Source: Roseitranquillus sp963749675
Lineage (GTDB): Bacteria; Pseudomonadota; Alphaproteobacteria; Rhodobacterales; Rhodobacteraceae
NCBI GenBank assembly: GCA_963749675.1
Contig: CAVVNT010000002.1
Location: 496,001-560,000, forward strand
DNA length: 64,000 nucleotides
Direction of reading: 5' to 3'
Shown piece by piece: positions 7,123 to 15,047 of this stretch (the stretch's first letter is position 1; each line of letters starts with the position of its first letter). A model generated the notes under the pieces. The model did no database searches. It saw nothing but the letters and a program-made list of their open reading frames with translations, and had not been told where the DNA came from. Made by a program: the position numbers and the translations under genes.

Positions 7123-7872
7123 TCAATCAAGAGTTGCAGACAACGAGGCGCCGTCGCGGAGGATCGCGCGCATGTAACCCGTGAAATCGTCTCCATCGTC
7201 AAGGCGGGCGAGCCCCTCATGCACGACGAAACTCGTCAAGAGCCTGAACGGTGATCGCCCGCCCTTGATTGCGGACACGATCGCGCGTCCAGGATCGCGC
7301 CCCTTGCGCGACGCGACCGGCAGCACGGTGACCCCACGCCCTCCAAGGGCATTCAGTAGGTCCGGCAGCCTCTCCGCGGGGGCAATCATGGTCAGGCGTC
7401 CCTTCGGCCGCACCCGCCTCATCGCGACGCGCGCCCAGTCTGCAAATGGCAGATCGGCAGCGATGGCCTCCTCCCGGCCCGCATCACCGCCGCTCTTGCC
7501 GTGACGCCGATCGTGATACGGCGGGTTGGAGACGACGTGATCGAATGCCCGCTCCTTCAAGCCGGGCGGGAGTTCCCGGATGTCTGCCTCGATGATCTCC
7601 GCCATGAGTCCGTTCCGCGCGAAGTTTCTCCGCGCCAGCGCGGCGTGACTCGCACGGCGCTCCACCCCGGTCAGGATCAAGCGCGGGATTCGCGCGCCCA
7701 GGCAGAGGAGCACCACGCCCGTCCCGCAGCCGAGGTCCAGGACGGTGTCGCCTTCCCGCGCACCCACCGCGGCCGACAGCAGCACAGCATCCGTACCGGC
7801 GCGGTAGCCTTTCACCGGCTGCAGCACGTGAATGCGCCCGCCGAGGAAGGCATCGTCGCTCTCGCCGCTCAC
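7123..7872 (-). CDS. TrmN6-like tRNA1(Val) adenine-N6 methyltransferase
   Basis: A 249-residue SAM-dependent methyltransferase. Motif I is VLDLGCGTGVVLLCL, and the catalytic adenine-amino motif is NPPYHDRR at about residue 120, typical for N6-adenine methylation. The N-terminal HVLQPVKGYRAGTDAVLLSAAV is diagnostic of the TrmN6/YfiC group, which methylates A37 of tRNA1(Val). The start overlaps the stop of the DUF2007 gene (7869-7872), so the two are co-translated. In Rhodobacterales the DUF2007 / methyltransferase pair commonly stands divergent from the polyprenyl diphosphate synthase gene, as here. The tRNA substrate is inferred from the family. Confidence 0.85.
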   Translation of the reverse strand: MSGESDDAFLGGRIHVLQPVKGYRAGTDAVLLSAAVGAREGDTVLDLGCGTGVVLLCLGARIPRLILTGVERRASHAALARRNFARNGLMAEIIEADIRELPPGLKERAFDHVVSNPPYHDRRHGKSGGDAGREEAIAADLPFADWARVAMRRVRPKGRLTMIAPAERLPDLLNALGGRGVTVLPVASRKGRDPGRAIVSAIKGGRSPFRLLTSFVVHEGLARLDDGDDFTGYMRAILRDGASLSATLD

Positions 7873-8084
7873 CCCTCGATGTCTATGCCGTTGTCGCGGA
7901 GGGTGGCGCGGGCTCGAAAAAGGTCTGCCTGGCGCACCATGAGGCGCCGCGGCAGGATTCCGATCGAGCCTTCGAGCACGCTCATGTGCACGTCCATCTG
8001 GTAGCTCTCGATGTCTTCGCCATCGAGAAGCGCTGTGGCATATGCGATGACCGTGGGGTCCGTGGTCCGCAGAAGCTCTTTCAT
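7869..8084 (-). CDS. DUF2007 protein
   Basis: A 71-residue DUF2007 protein (putative signal-transducing domain). It starts MKELLRTTDPTVIAYATALL, has the core DGEDIESYQMDVHMSVLEGS, and ends in RQADLFRARATLRDNGID, the usual ferredoxin-like domain over its full length. Biochemical role unknown. Its stop codon overlaps the start of the TrmN6-like gene by four bases; upstream, 53 bases separate it from the divergent polyprenyl diphosphate synthase gene. Confidence 0.85.
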   Translation of the reverse strand: MKELLRTTDPTVIAYATALLDGEDIESYQMDVHMSVLEGSIGILPRRLMVRQADLFRARATLRDNGIDIEG

Positions 8085-8137
8085 CGCTCCCGACTAAAGG
8101 CTATGCCCCCGCCGGTGTCGAGAGAGCGTAAGGCGTG

Positions 8138-9139
8138 ATGTCTTTGGACGAACCGATCGAGCGGCCGCAGGAGGCGCTGGCAGCCGCCCTCGCGGCGGAC
8201 ATGGCCGAGGTCAGTCGGTTGATAGAGGCGCGCATGGCGTCGAAGAACGCTCCTCGGATCCCCGAAGTCACGGCGCATCTGGTTGGCGCAGGGGGCAAGC
8301 GGCTGCGGCCACTGCTGACGGTCGCCACGGCGCGCCTGTGCGGCTATAGCGGCGAAGACCACATTCGCCTCGCCGCCACGGTCGAATTCATCCACACCGC
8401 GACGCTCTTGCACGACGACGTCGTCGATGAGAGCCGGCAGAGGCGCGGCCGTCCCACCGCGAACCTGCTTTGGGACAACAAGTCGTCGGTGCTGGTCGGG
8501 GATTATCTCTTCGCCCGCTCGTTTCGCCTGATGGTCGAAACCGGCTCGCTACGGGTGCTCGAGATCCTGTCGGACGCCGCTGCCACCATCGCCGAGGGCG
8601 AGGTCCTGCAGCTGACCGCGGCCCGCAACATCGCGACCGATGTCGACACCTACCTGCGGATTGTCCGAGGCAAGACAGCGGCACTCTTCGCCGCGGCATG
8701 CGAGGTCGGCGGCGTCATTGCCGGCCGCTCAGAGACCGAGATCGAGGCGCTTCGGCGCTACGGCGATGCACTCGGCATCGCCTTCCAGATCGCCGACGAC
8801 CTCCTGGACTATCGAGGAGACGCGAAGACCACCGGCAAGCAGGTCGGCGACGACTTTCGCGACCGCAAGCTGACCATGCCGGTGATCCTGGCAGTCGCGG
8901 CGGGCGACGAGGAGGAGCGGGCGTTCTGGAGGCGCATCTTCGAAGCCGGCGAACAGCAGGACGGCGATCTCGAGAGGGCGCTCGAGACAATGCGCCGTCA
9001 CGGGACCTTGGATGCGACGGAGGCGGAGGCGCGGGAATGGGCCGGAAAGGCCGACGCCTTCATGCGGAAGTTGCCCGACCATCCATTGCGCACGCCCCTG
9101 ATCGGGCTGGCGGACTACGTGGTCAGCCGCCTCTCCTGA
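8138..9139 (+). CDS. trans-polyprenyl diphosphate synthase (ubiquinone side chain)
   Basis: Makes the long isoprenoid tail of ubiquinone by sequential addition of isopentenyl diphosphate to an allylic primer; cytosolic or membrane-associated. The 333-residue protein has the first aspartate-rich motif in LLHDDVVDESRQRRG (DDxxD) and the second in QIADDLLDYRGD, with the family lysine/arginine site GGKRLRPLL and the KTAALFAAA region. Length and motifs fit IspB/DdsA; alphaproteobacteria of this order generally make the C50 decaprenyl chain, which I infer but cannot read. The ATG at 8138 is preceded immediately by an in-frame GTG at 8135. The 3' end overlaps convergent ispE by 25 bases. Confidence 0.92.
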   Translation: MSLDEPIERPQEALAAALAADMAEVSRLIEARMASKNAPRIPEVTAHLVGAGGKRLRPLLTVATARLCGYSGEDHIRLAATVEFIHTATLLHDDVVDESRQRRGRPTANLLWDNKSSVLVGDYLFARSFRLMVETGSLRVLEILSDAAATIAEGEVLQLTAARNIATDVDTYLRIVRGKTAALFAAACEVGGVIAGRSETEIEALRRYGDALGIAFQIADDLLDYRGDAKTTGKQVGDDFRDRKLTMPVILAVAAGDEEERAFWRRIFEAGEQQDGDLERALETMRRHGTLDATEAEAREWAGKADAFMRKLPDHPLRTPLIGLADYVVSRLS

Positions 9140-9981
9140 ACCTCCGGCGCCGCGTCGAGCACGCTTGTAACGCGCACCCACCAGTCCGGTCGCCCATTGC
9201 CGATGCGCAGGGCGGCGCGGCTTGCGGCGGCGTTGCTGTGAAACAGGCCGAAAACGGTGCTTCCCGAGCCTGACATCCGCGCCAGCAGGCAATCTCCACA
9301 AGCATCGAGCGCTGCGAGCGCGTCGGCGATGGCGGGAGCGACCCGAATCGCCGCCGCTTGCAGGTCGTTCCGCTGATCTCGCAACCAGTAGGCCGCCTCT
9401 TCGGCATCGCTCCAGCCGGGGAGGCACTCAGGCATCGGGCCACCCTCCACACCCCCAAAAAGCCTGAAGACCTCCGCGGTCGAGACGGAGGTGTTCGGAA
9501 ACACGAGCACCATCGGGAGCGCAGGGAGGGGCGGTACCGGCTGCAGGAAGTCGCCGACGCCACGCATGCGCGCGGGTCGCCCTGCAACGCACACCGGAAC
9601 GTCCGCACCTAGGGCCAAGGTGCTCGGCAAGCGACGCCCGGTCATGGCTGCCAGACCACGAAGTACAGCCGCCGCGTCGGAGGAACCACCCCCGATGCCG
9701 GCGCCGACTGGCAGGTGCTTGTCGAGGGCCACCTCGGCCCTCACCCCCATCAGATGCGCCGCGCGCAGGACGAGGTTGTCGGCGCCTTCTGGGACGCTGG
9801 CCGAGAAGCGACCACGAACACGCAGGTGCGTCTCCGCCGACGGCCGCAGTCGGATTTCGTCACCGACATCGGCGAACACGACGAGGCTATCGAGCAAGTG
9901 GTAGCCGTCGTCGCGGCGGCCGGTGACGTGGAGCGAAAGATTGATCTTGGCGGGCGCAACGACCCTGATCGAAGACGACAC
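9115..9981 (-). CDS. ispE: 4-diphosphocytidyl-2-C-methyl-D-erythritol kinase
   Basis: Phosphorylates CDP-methylerythritol in the MEP isoprenoid pathway. The 288-residue GHMP kinase starts VVAPAKINLSLHVTGRRDDGYHLLDSLVVF, the IspE signature, and carries the ATP loop LPVGAGIGGGSSDAAAVL and the C-terminal glycine motif MSGSGSTVFGLF. The start is GTG at 9981. The gene ends inside the tail of the polyprenyl diphosphate synthase gene, so a precursor-supplying kinase and an isoprenoid-consuming enzyme are convergent with a 25-base overlap. The TPR protein gene lies 8 bases upstream on the same strand; that TPR gene followed by ispE is a familiar order in this group. Confidence 0.95.
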   Translation of the reverse strand: MSSSIRVVAPAKINLSLHVTGRRDDGYHLLDSLVVFADVGDEIRLRPSAETHLRVRGRFSASVPEGADNLVLRAAHLMGVRAEVALDKHLPVGAGIGGGSSDAAAVLRGLAAMTGRRLPSTLALGADVPVCVAGRPARMRGVGDFLQPVPPLPALPMVLVFPNTSVSTAEVFRLFGGVEGGPMPECLPGWSDAEEAAYWLRDQRNDLQAAAIRVAPAIADALAALDACGDCLLARMSGSGSTVFGLFHSNAAASRAALRIGNGRPDWWVRVTSVLDAAPEVQERRLTT

Positions 9982-9989
9982 GCTCGCCT

Positions 9990-11693
9990 TCAGCCGCCGT
10001 CCGTAGCGACGGCGACCGGCGCCTTGCCCTCTGATTTCAGCACCGCGTCAAGGCCAAGTTCGAGCTTGCTGCGGATCCGCTCGGCCTCCTCATCCTCGGG
10101 ATCGAAGCTCAAGGCGCGCTTCCACTGGAATTGCGCCTCGCGCTTGCGGTCGACCGCCCAAAGCGCATCCCCGAGATGATCCGTCAGGATCGGGTCCGTC
10201 GGCAAGAGCTCGGTCGCCCGTTCGAGTTGCTCCACAGCCTCCTGATACCGACCGAGGCGGTAATAGACCCAACCCAAAGAGTCCACGATATAGCCGGAGT
10301 TCGGCTGCGCCGCGACGGCGCGCTCGATCAGATCCAGCGCCTCGTCGAGGTTCTCGCCCAGTTCGACGTATGAATAGCCGAGATAGTTCAGCACCTGCGG
10401 CTGGTTCGGCCTGAGCTCCAGCGCCTTGCGGAAGTCGGCCTCGGCCTTCTTCCATTCGTCGGTCCGTTCGTGCGTGATGCCGCGCGCGAAGTAGACGCCC
10501 CACTGCCCCGGCTCGTCCTCCTCGAAAAGCGCGATGGCACGGTCGTAGGCCGCCGCGGCCTCGTCGAAGCGTTCGAGCCGACGCAGGATGTCACCAAGTG
10601 CGACGTGAACCGCGGAGACGTCGCCGTGGGTTTCCGTCAGGCTCTCCAATACCTCGACGGCCGCGTCGGTCCGACCGGCTGCCTGCAGCGCGTCGGCGCG
10701 CCCGAGTTCGGCAAGATGAAAGGCCGGGTCATCACGCGGCACGCCGCGATACACCTCGACCGCCATGTCATGCTGCCCTAGGACTTCCAGCAGGCCTGCG
10801 GATTGCAGGATGGCGTCGGTAAACTCGGGCCGCAGATGCTCGGCCATGCGAGAGTAGAGCAGCGTGTAGGTGTCGCTCGCCTCGCCCATCAGCGCGCCGG
10901 CGATGCTGAAGAATGTCTCCGCCACGCCGTCCTTGCCATTCACGACGGTGTCGAACGGAACCGTTTCGCCGGCAGAAAGGCGCTCTCGCAACTGCGCGAG
11001 GCCGGGATCGAGAGACTCCCCGAAGATGTCGTCGATCAGCATCACAGCGTCGTCGTTCCGCTCCAGCTGGCTCAGAACCTGGGCATGAGCAATGACGCCG
11101 CGCCGTGTCAGGGGGATTGCGTCGTCATCATCCTGTCCGAGAATGGCGTCCGCGCCCTCGAAATCGCCGACAGACGCCAGCGCCAGCGCCTTGTGGTAGA
11201 GCCCGAACGCCTCCACGCCCGGCGAATCGATGACCTCATCGAAACTGATGAGGGCATCGCCCATGTCGCCGCGACCGACTTCGGCCCACGCCTTGAGCAG
11301 ACCGTCAAACAGCGGCCCGACGCTCTGACCGGCCTCCAGATCGGCGATCACGTCGTCCCACGCCTCGCGCGCGGCTGCGTCGCCCAGCAGCACGAGGTTC
11401 GCGACCTGGCTCTCGGCGCCGCTTTGCAACATGCGGCGCGCCACCGGAACCGCCCGCTCCACGTCGCCAAGGCTGACTAAGGCGCCGATCGCGCTCTCCA
11501 AGAGCGTGGGGTTGCGCGGGTCCTGGATCAACGCGCGGGTGAAGTATGTCGATGCCGCCTCGAAGTCACTGACCTGCACCGCGTGGCGCGCCGCAAGATA
11601 TGCGCCCGAATTGGTTTGCGCCATCGCCGGGCCCGCGACGGCGAGGCCGACAAGGAGCGCCGCAATTCTGGGTCCTGTCATGAGCATTCGCAC
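9990..11693 (-). CDS. exported tetratricopeptide-repeat protein
   Basis: A 567-residue TPR protein. The N-terminus has a Sec signal peptide: basic start, hydrophobic AALLVGLAVAG, cleavage site PAMAQ. Repeats begin at once (YLAARHAVQVSDFEAASTYF) and recur: DPRNPTLLESAIGALVSLGD, a central less regular region, then HVALGDILRRLERFDEAAAAYDRAI, FRKALELRPNQPQVLNYLGY, IERAVAAQPNSGYIVDSLGWVYYRLGRYQEAVEQLERA, and LTDHLGDALWAVDRKREAQFQWKRAL. The WVYYRLGRYQEA block is typical of the periplasmic TPR protein found in many alphaproteobacteria next to ispE or the ETF-QO gene. Probably an envelope scaffold; no enzymatic domain. The gene for ETF-QO lies 80 bases upstream on the same strand. Confidence 0.85.
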   Translation of the reverse strand: MRMLMTGPRIAALLVGLAVAGPAMAQTNSGAYLAARHAVQVSDFEAASTYFTRALIQDPRNPTLLESAIGALVSLGDVERAVPVARRMLQSGAESQVANLVLLGDAAAREAWDDVIADLEAGQSVGPLFDGLLKAWAEVGRGDMGDALISFDEVIDSPGVEAFGLYHKALALASVGDFEGADAILGQDDDDAIPLTRRGVIAHAQVLSQLERNDDAVMLIDDIFGESLDPGLAQLRERLSAGETVPFDTVVNGKDGVAETFFSIAGALMGEASDTYTLLYSRMAEHLRPEFTDAILQSAGLLEVLGQHDMAVEVYRGVPRDDPAFHLAELGRADALQAAGRTDAAVEVLESLTETHGDVSAVHVALGDILRRLERFDEAAAAYDRAIALFEEDEPGQWGVYFARGITHERTDEWKKAEADFRKALELRPNQPQVLNYLGYSYVELGENLDEALDLIERAVAAQPNSGYIVDSLGWVYYRLGRYQEAVEQLERATELLPTDPILTDHLGDALWAVDRKREAQFQWKRALSFDPEDEEAERIRSKLELGLDAVLKSEGKAPVAVATDGG

Positions 11694-11773
11694 TCCTGCG
11701 CTTTCAGACTGGCGTTAAAGGTAGCCGCGCGATCGTGAACTGGCAATTGAGAGAGGAGGATCTGACGCATGCG

Positions 11774-13420
11774 TTACATGCCGGGATAGTTTGGGCCATC
11801 GCCGCCCTGCGGGACCGTCCAGACGATGTTCTGCGCCGGGTCCTTGATGTCGCAGGTCTTGCAGTGGACGCAGTTCTGGAAGTTGATCTGGAACCTGTGC
11901 CCGTCGCCCTCCTCGACGAATTCGTAGACGCCGGCGGGGCAATAGCGCTGCGACGGCCCGTCGTACTTCGCCAAGTCAACCCGCACTGGTGCGTCGGGGT
12001 CCTTCAGGATCAGGTGCGGTGGCTGGCTCTCCTCGTGGTTGGTCATCGAGAAGCTGACATTGGTTAGCCGGTCGAAGCTCAACGTGCCGTCGGGCTTCGG
12101 GTACGCGATAGGCTTGTGCTTCGACGCGGGCTCCGTCGCCTCGGCGTCGGTCTTGCCGTGCTTCAACGTCCCGAACACCGACAGGCCCGTGAGGTTCTGC
12201 AGCCACATGTCGAAGCCGCCGCCGACGAGTGACGCGTAGAGCCCGTAGCGCGACCAGAGCGGCTTGACGTTGCGGACGCGCTCGAGGTCCCTGCCGACCG
12301 GCCCTGTGCGCAGTTCGGCGTCATAGGCGTCGAGGGTGTCGCCCGCCCGCCCCTCCGAGATGGCCGCGTGCGCCGCCTCGGCCGCGGCCTTGCCCGAGAG
12401 CATGGCGTTGTGGTTGCCCTTGATCCGCGGGACGTTCACCAGCCCGACCGAGCAGCCGAGGAGCGCGCCGCCGGGAAACACCGCCTTCGGCATGGACTGG
12501 AACCCGCCCTCGGAGATGGCGCGCGCGCCATAGGCGATGCGCTTTCCACCCTCCAGAAGCTCCCTGACCATCGGGTGGTGCTTGAAGCGCTGGAACTCCA
12601 TGTAAGGGTGCACGTACGGGTTCGCATAGTTCAGGTGCACCACGAAACCGAGGTACACCTTGTTGCCCTCGCCATGATAGATGAACGACCCGCCACCTGC
12701 ATTCTTGCCGAGCGGCCAGCCCATCGTGTGGACGACGGCGCCCTCGCGGTGCTTGGCCGGGTCGACCTCCCAGATCTCCTTCATGCCGAGGCCGTACTTC
12801 TGTGCATCGGCATCGCGGTCGAGGCCGAACTTCGCGATGACCTGCTTGGAGAGGCTGCCGCGCACGCCCTCGCCCAGCATGACGTACTTGCCGCGAAGCT
12901 CCATTCCAGGCTCGTAGGCGGGTCCGGGCGCGCCGTCGGCCTGCCTGCCGAACTCGCCCGCGATGACGCCCGCGACGCGATCGCCATTCCAAACGATCTC
13001 CGAACACGACATGCCGGGAAAGACCTCGACGCCCAGCGCCTCGGCCTGCTCGGCCATCCAGGCGCAGACCCGGCCCATCGACACGATCCAGTTGCCGTGG
13101 TTCGACATCAGCGGCGGCATCGCCCAGTTTGGAACGCGCGCACGAGCACCCTCGCCCAGCATGTAGAAGGCATCTTCCCGCACCGGCACCATGATGGGTG
13201 CGCCCTTCTCCTTCCAGTCCGGGATCAGCGCATCGAGACCCGAGGGGTCAAGAACCGCACCGGACAAGATGTGCGCGCCGACCTCGCTGCCCTTCTCGAG
13301 GACCACCACGGAGAGCTCCGGATCGAGCTGCTTCAGCCGGATCGCGGCAGAGAGGCCGGCCGGCCCCGCCCCGACGATCACCACGTCGTAGTCCATTGCC
13401 TCGCGTTCGATATCGCTCAT
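11774..13420 (-). CDS. electron-transfer flavoprotein-ubiquinone oxidoreductase
   Basis: Passes electrons from reduced ETF, loaded by acyl-CoA and dimethylglycine-type dehydrogenases, to ubiquinone at the cytoplasmic membrane. The 548-residue length fits. The FAD-binding Rossmann motif VVIVGAGPAGLSAAIRL is near the N-terminus, followed by EKGSEVGAHILSGAVLDP. The membrane/quinone region contains GWPLGKNAGGGSFIYH. The C-terminal [4Fe-4S] ligands are visible as YCPAGVYEF and FQINFQNCVHCKTCDIKDP. It fits the acyl-CoA dehydrogenase at 22-24 kb functionally. No etfAB is in the window. Confidence is high because the whole domain order is present. Confidence 0.95.
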   Translation of the reverse strand: MSDIEREAMDYDVVIVGAGPAGLSAAIRLKQLDPELSVVVLEKGSEVGAHILSGAVLDPSGLDALIPDWKEKGAPIMVPVREDAFYMLGEGARARVPNWAMPPLMSNHGNWIVSMGRVCAWMAEQAEALGVEVFPGMSCSEIVWNGDRVAGVIAGEFGRQADGAPGPAYEPGMELRGKYVMLGEGVRGSLSKQVIAKFGLDRDADAQKYGLGMKEIWEVDPAKHREGAVVHTMGWPLGKNAGGGSFIYHGEGNKVYLGFVVHLNYANPYVHPYMEFQRFKHHPMVRELLEGGKRIAYGARAISEGGFQSMPKAVFPGGALLGCSVGLVNVPRIKGNHNAMLSGKAAAEAAHAAISEGRAGDTLDAYDAELRTGPVGRDLERVRNVKPLWSRYGLYASLVGGGFDMWLQNLTGLSVFGTLKHGKTDAEATEPASKHKPIAYPKPDGTLSFDRLTNVSFSMTNHEESQPPHLILKDPDAPVRVDLAKYDGPSQRYCPAGVYEFVEEGDGHRFQINFQNCVHCKTCDIKDPAQNIVWTVPQGGDGPNYPGM

Positions 13421-13587
13421 CGCGTGCCTCCGTGCTCACCCATCAGCTATCGACGCAGGCCGGGAATCGCAATTCCGACACGGCGTCTCACCGGAGAATG
13501 CCGCTTGCATCCGACCCCGAGGTCAGGCCACCCTCTCCGTTCAGGAGGGGCACACGGGCTCCCGCCACCTTTGACCGGCTATGCGAT

Positions 13588-14058
13588 ATGGACAAGATAC
13601 CGCTGACCCGCGCGGGCCACGCCGCGCTGAACGAGGAACTGAAGACGCTCAAGTCCAAGGAGCGTCCGCAGGTCATCGCCGACATCGCCGAGGCGCGCGC
13701 GCATGGCGATCTGAGCGAAAATGCCGAGTATCACGCAGCTCGGGAGAAGCAGGGTTTCATTGAGGCTCGTGTGAGGGAACTCGAATCGATCCTCGCTCGG
13801 GCCGACATCATCGACACCTCCACCCTCTCAGGCACGATCAAGTTCGGCGCGCGGGTCCGCCTGATCGACGAAGACACCGAGGAGGAGAAGACCTACCAGA
13901 TCGTCGGCGAGCCCGAGGCCGACATCGAGAAGGGGCGCCTCAACATCGCGTCCCCGCTCGCGCGCGCATTGATCGGCAAGGACGAAGGCGACAGTGTCGA
14001 GGTCCGCACGCCGGGCGGCGAGCGGAGCTACGAGATCATCTCGATCGAGTACGGTTGA
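13588..14058 (+). CDS. greA: transcription elongation factor GreA
   Basis: Rescues backtracked RNA polymerase by stimulating cleavage of the 3' end of the nascent RNA. At 156 residues it is full length: an N-terminal coiled coil starting MDKIPLTRAGHAALNEEL with the tip acidic pair in ARAHGDLSENAEYHAAREKQ, then the C-terminal FKBP-like domain with KTYQIVGEPEADIEKGRLNIASPLARALIGK. The ATG at 13588 gives the standard GreA N-terminus; longer upstream readings are shadows. The ETF-QO gene diverges upstream with a gap of about 167 bases. Confidence 0.96.
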   Translation: MDKIPLTRAGHAALNEELKTLKSKERPQVIADIAEARAHGDLSENAEYHAAREKQGFIEARVRELESILARADIIDTSTLSGTIKFGARVRLIDEDTEEEKTYQIVGEPEADIEKGRLNIASPLARALIGKDEGDSVEVRTPGGERSYEIISIEYG

Positions 14059-14080
14059 CCTTGCGACGTCGCCGGACTCG

Positions 14081-15043
14081 GTGAGCGACAGGCAGCGGCA
14101 ATCCGACGGGGCGCGGGCCGTGAGCGTGGCCGCCGCGGTTTCTGTCGTATGGCTTGTCGCGATGGGCGCCCTCGTCATTGTGCTGGGTGCGGACGCCGGC
14201 CCCTTGCTCGCGATCGCGGTCGCCGTGGCCCTCCCGCTCGCCCTTATCTGGATCGCGGCTCTTCTGGCGCGGCACGCCGCTGCGATGCGAAACGAGGCGG
14301 ATCGCCTCTCGCGCGCCGCCGACGTGCTGCGCGAGGCGTCGGCGAAGGCGGTGAGAGAGCGTGACCAAGTCCAGGCGCGGCGCGTGCCGACACGGCCGGA
14401 GCCTGCAGTCGCCGAGAAGGCGGCCACCGTTCCGACCGTCCGAACGAAGGTTGGCCCGGCACCCGCCGCTGCCCCCGTCTCTCCGCCGGCTCCGAGCGTC
14501 GCTGTTCCGGAAGCAGCTCGGACCGAACCGCGGCAGGTCGACCTGCCGCTCGCGATGGACACGCAAGGCCCCGAGGTCGCTCTTGCGGACCTGATCCGAG
14601 CTCTCGACTTTCCCGAGAGCGCCGCCGACGAAGATGGATTTCGCGCCCTCCGCCTCGCCTTGCGCGACCCCAGAACCCGCCGCCTCGTCCAGGCCAGCCA
14701 GGACATCCTGACCCTGCTCAGCGAGGATAGCATCTACATGGATGACCTTGCACCGGACCATGCACGCCCCGAGCTCTGGCGGCGGTTCGCAAGCGGGGAG
14801 CGCGGGCCTGAGCTGGGCTCCATCGGGAATGTCCACGATCGGTCCTGCCTCGCGCTGTCCGCGGCGCGGATGCGCGCCGATCCGGTCTTCCGGGATGCGG
14901 CGCACCACTTTCTGCGGCTCTTCGACCAGGCGCTGGCGCAGCTGGCACCGCATGCCAGCGACGCCGAGCTGGAGTCGTTCGCCAACACCAGGACGGCACG
15001 GGCGTTCATGCTCGTCGGGCGCGTCGCCGGCATCTTCGAGTGA
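14081..15043 (+). CDS. hypothetical protein with two membrane segments
   Basis: Not recognised as a named family. The best start is GTG at 14081, 22 bases after greA, giving about 320 residues. Two hydrophobic segments follow the N-terminus (AVSVVWLVAMGALVIVLGA and LLAIAVAVALPLALIWIAALL) with almost no loop between them, then a charged, coiled-coil-like stretch (NEADRLSRAADVLREASAKAVRERD), a Pro/Ala-rich linker of about 60 residues, and a compact C-terminal part (LADLIRALDFPESAADEDGF to RTARAFMLVGRVAGIFE). The layout suggests a membrane-anchored protein with a cytosolic domain. Conserved hypotheticals of this shape occur in Rhodobacterales. It probably shares the greA transcript, and it meets the moeA gene tail to tail 5 bases away. 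Confidence 0.7.
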   Translation: MSDRQRQSDGARAVSVAAAVSVVWLVAMGALVIVLGADAGPLLAIAVAVALPLALIWIAALLARHAAAMRNEADRLSRAADVLREASAKAVRERDQVQARRVPTRPEPAVAEKAATVPTVRTKVGPAPAAAPVSPPAPSVAVPEAARTEPRQVDLPLAMDTQGPEVALADLIRALDFPESAADEDGFRALRLALRDPRTRRLVQASQDILTLLSEDSIYMDDLAPDHARPELWRRFASGERGPELGSIGNVHDRSCLALSAARMRADPVFRDAAHHFLRLFDQALAQLAPHASDAELESFANTRTARAFMLVGRVAGIFE

Positions 15044-15047
15044 CCTC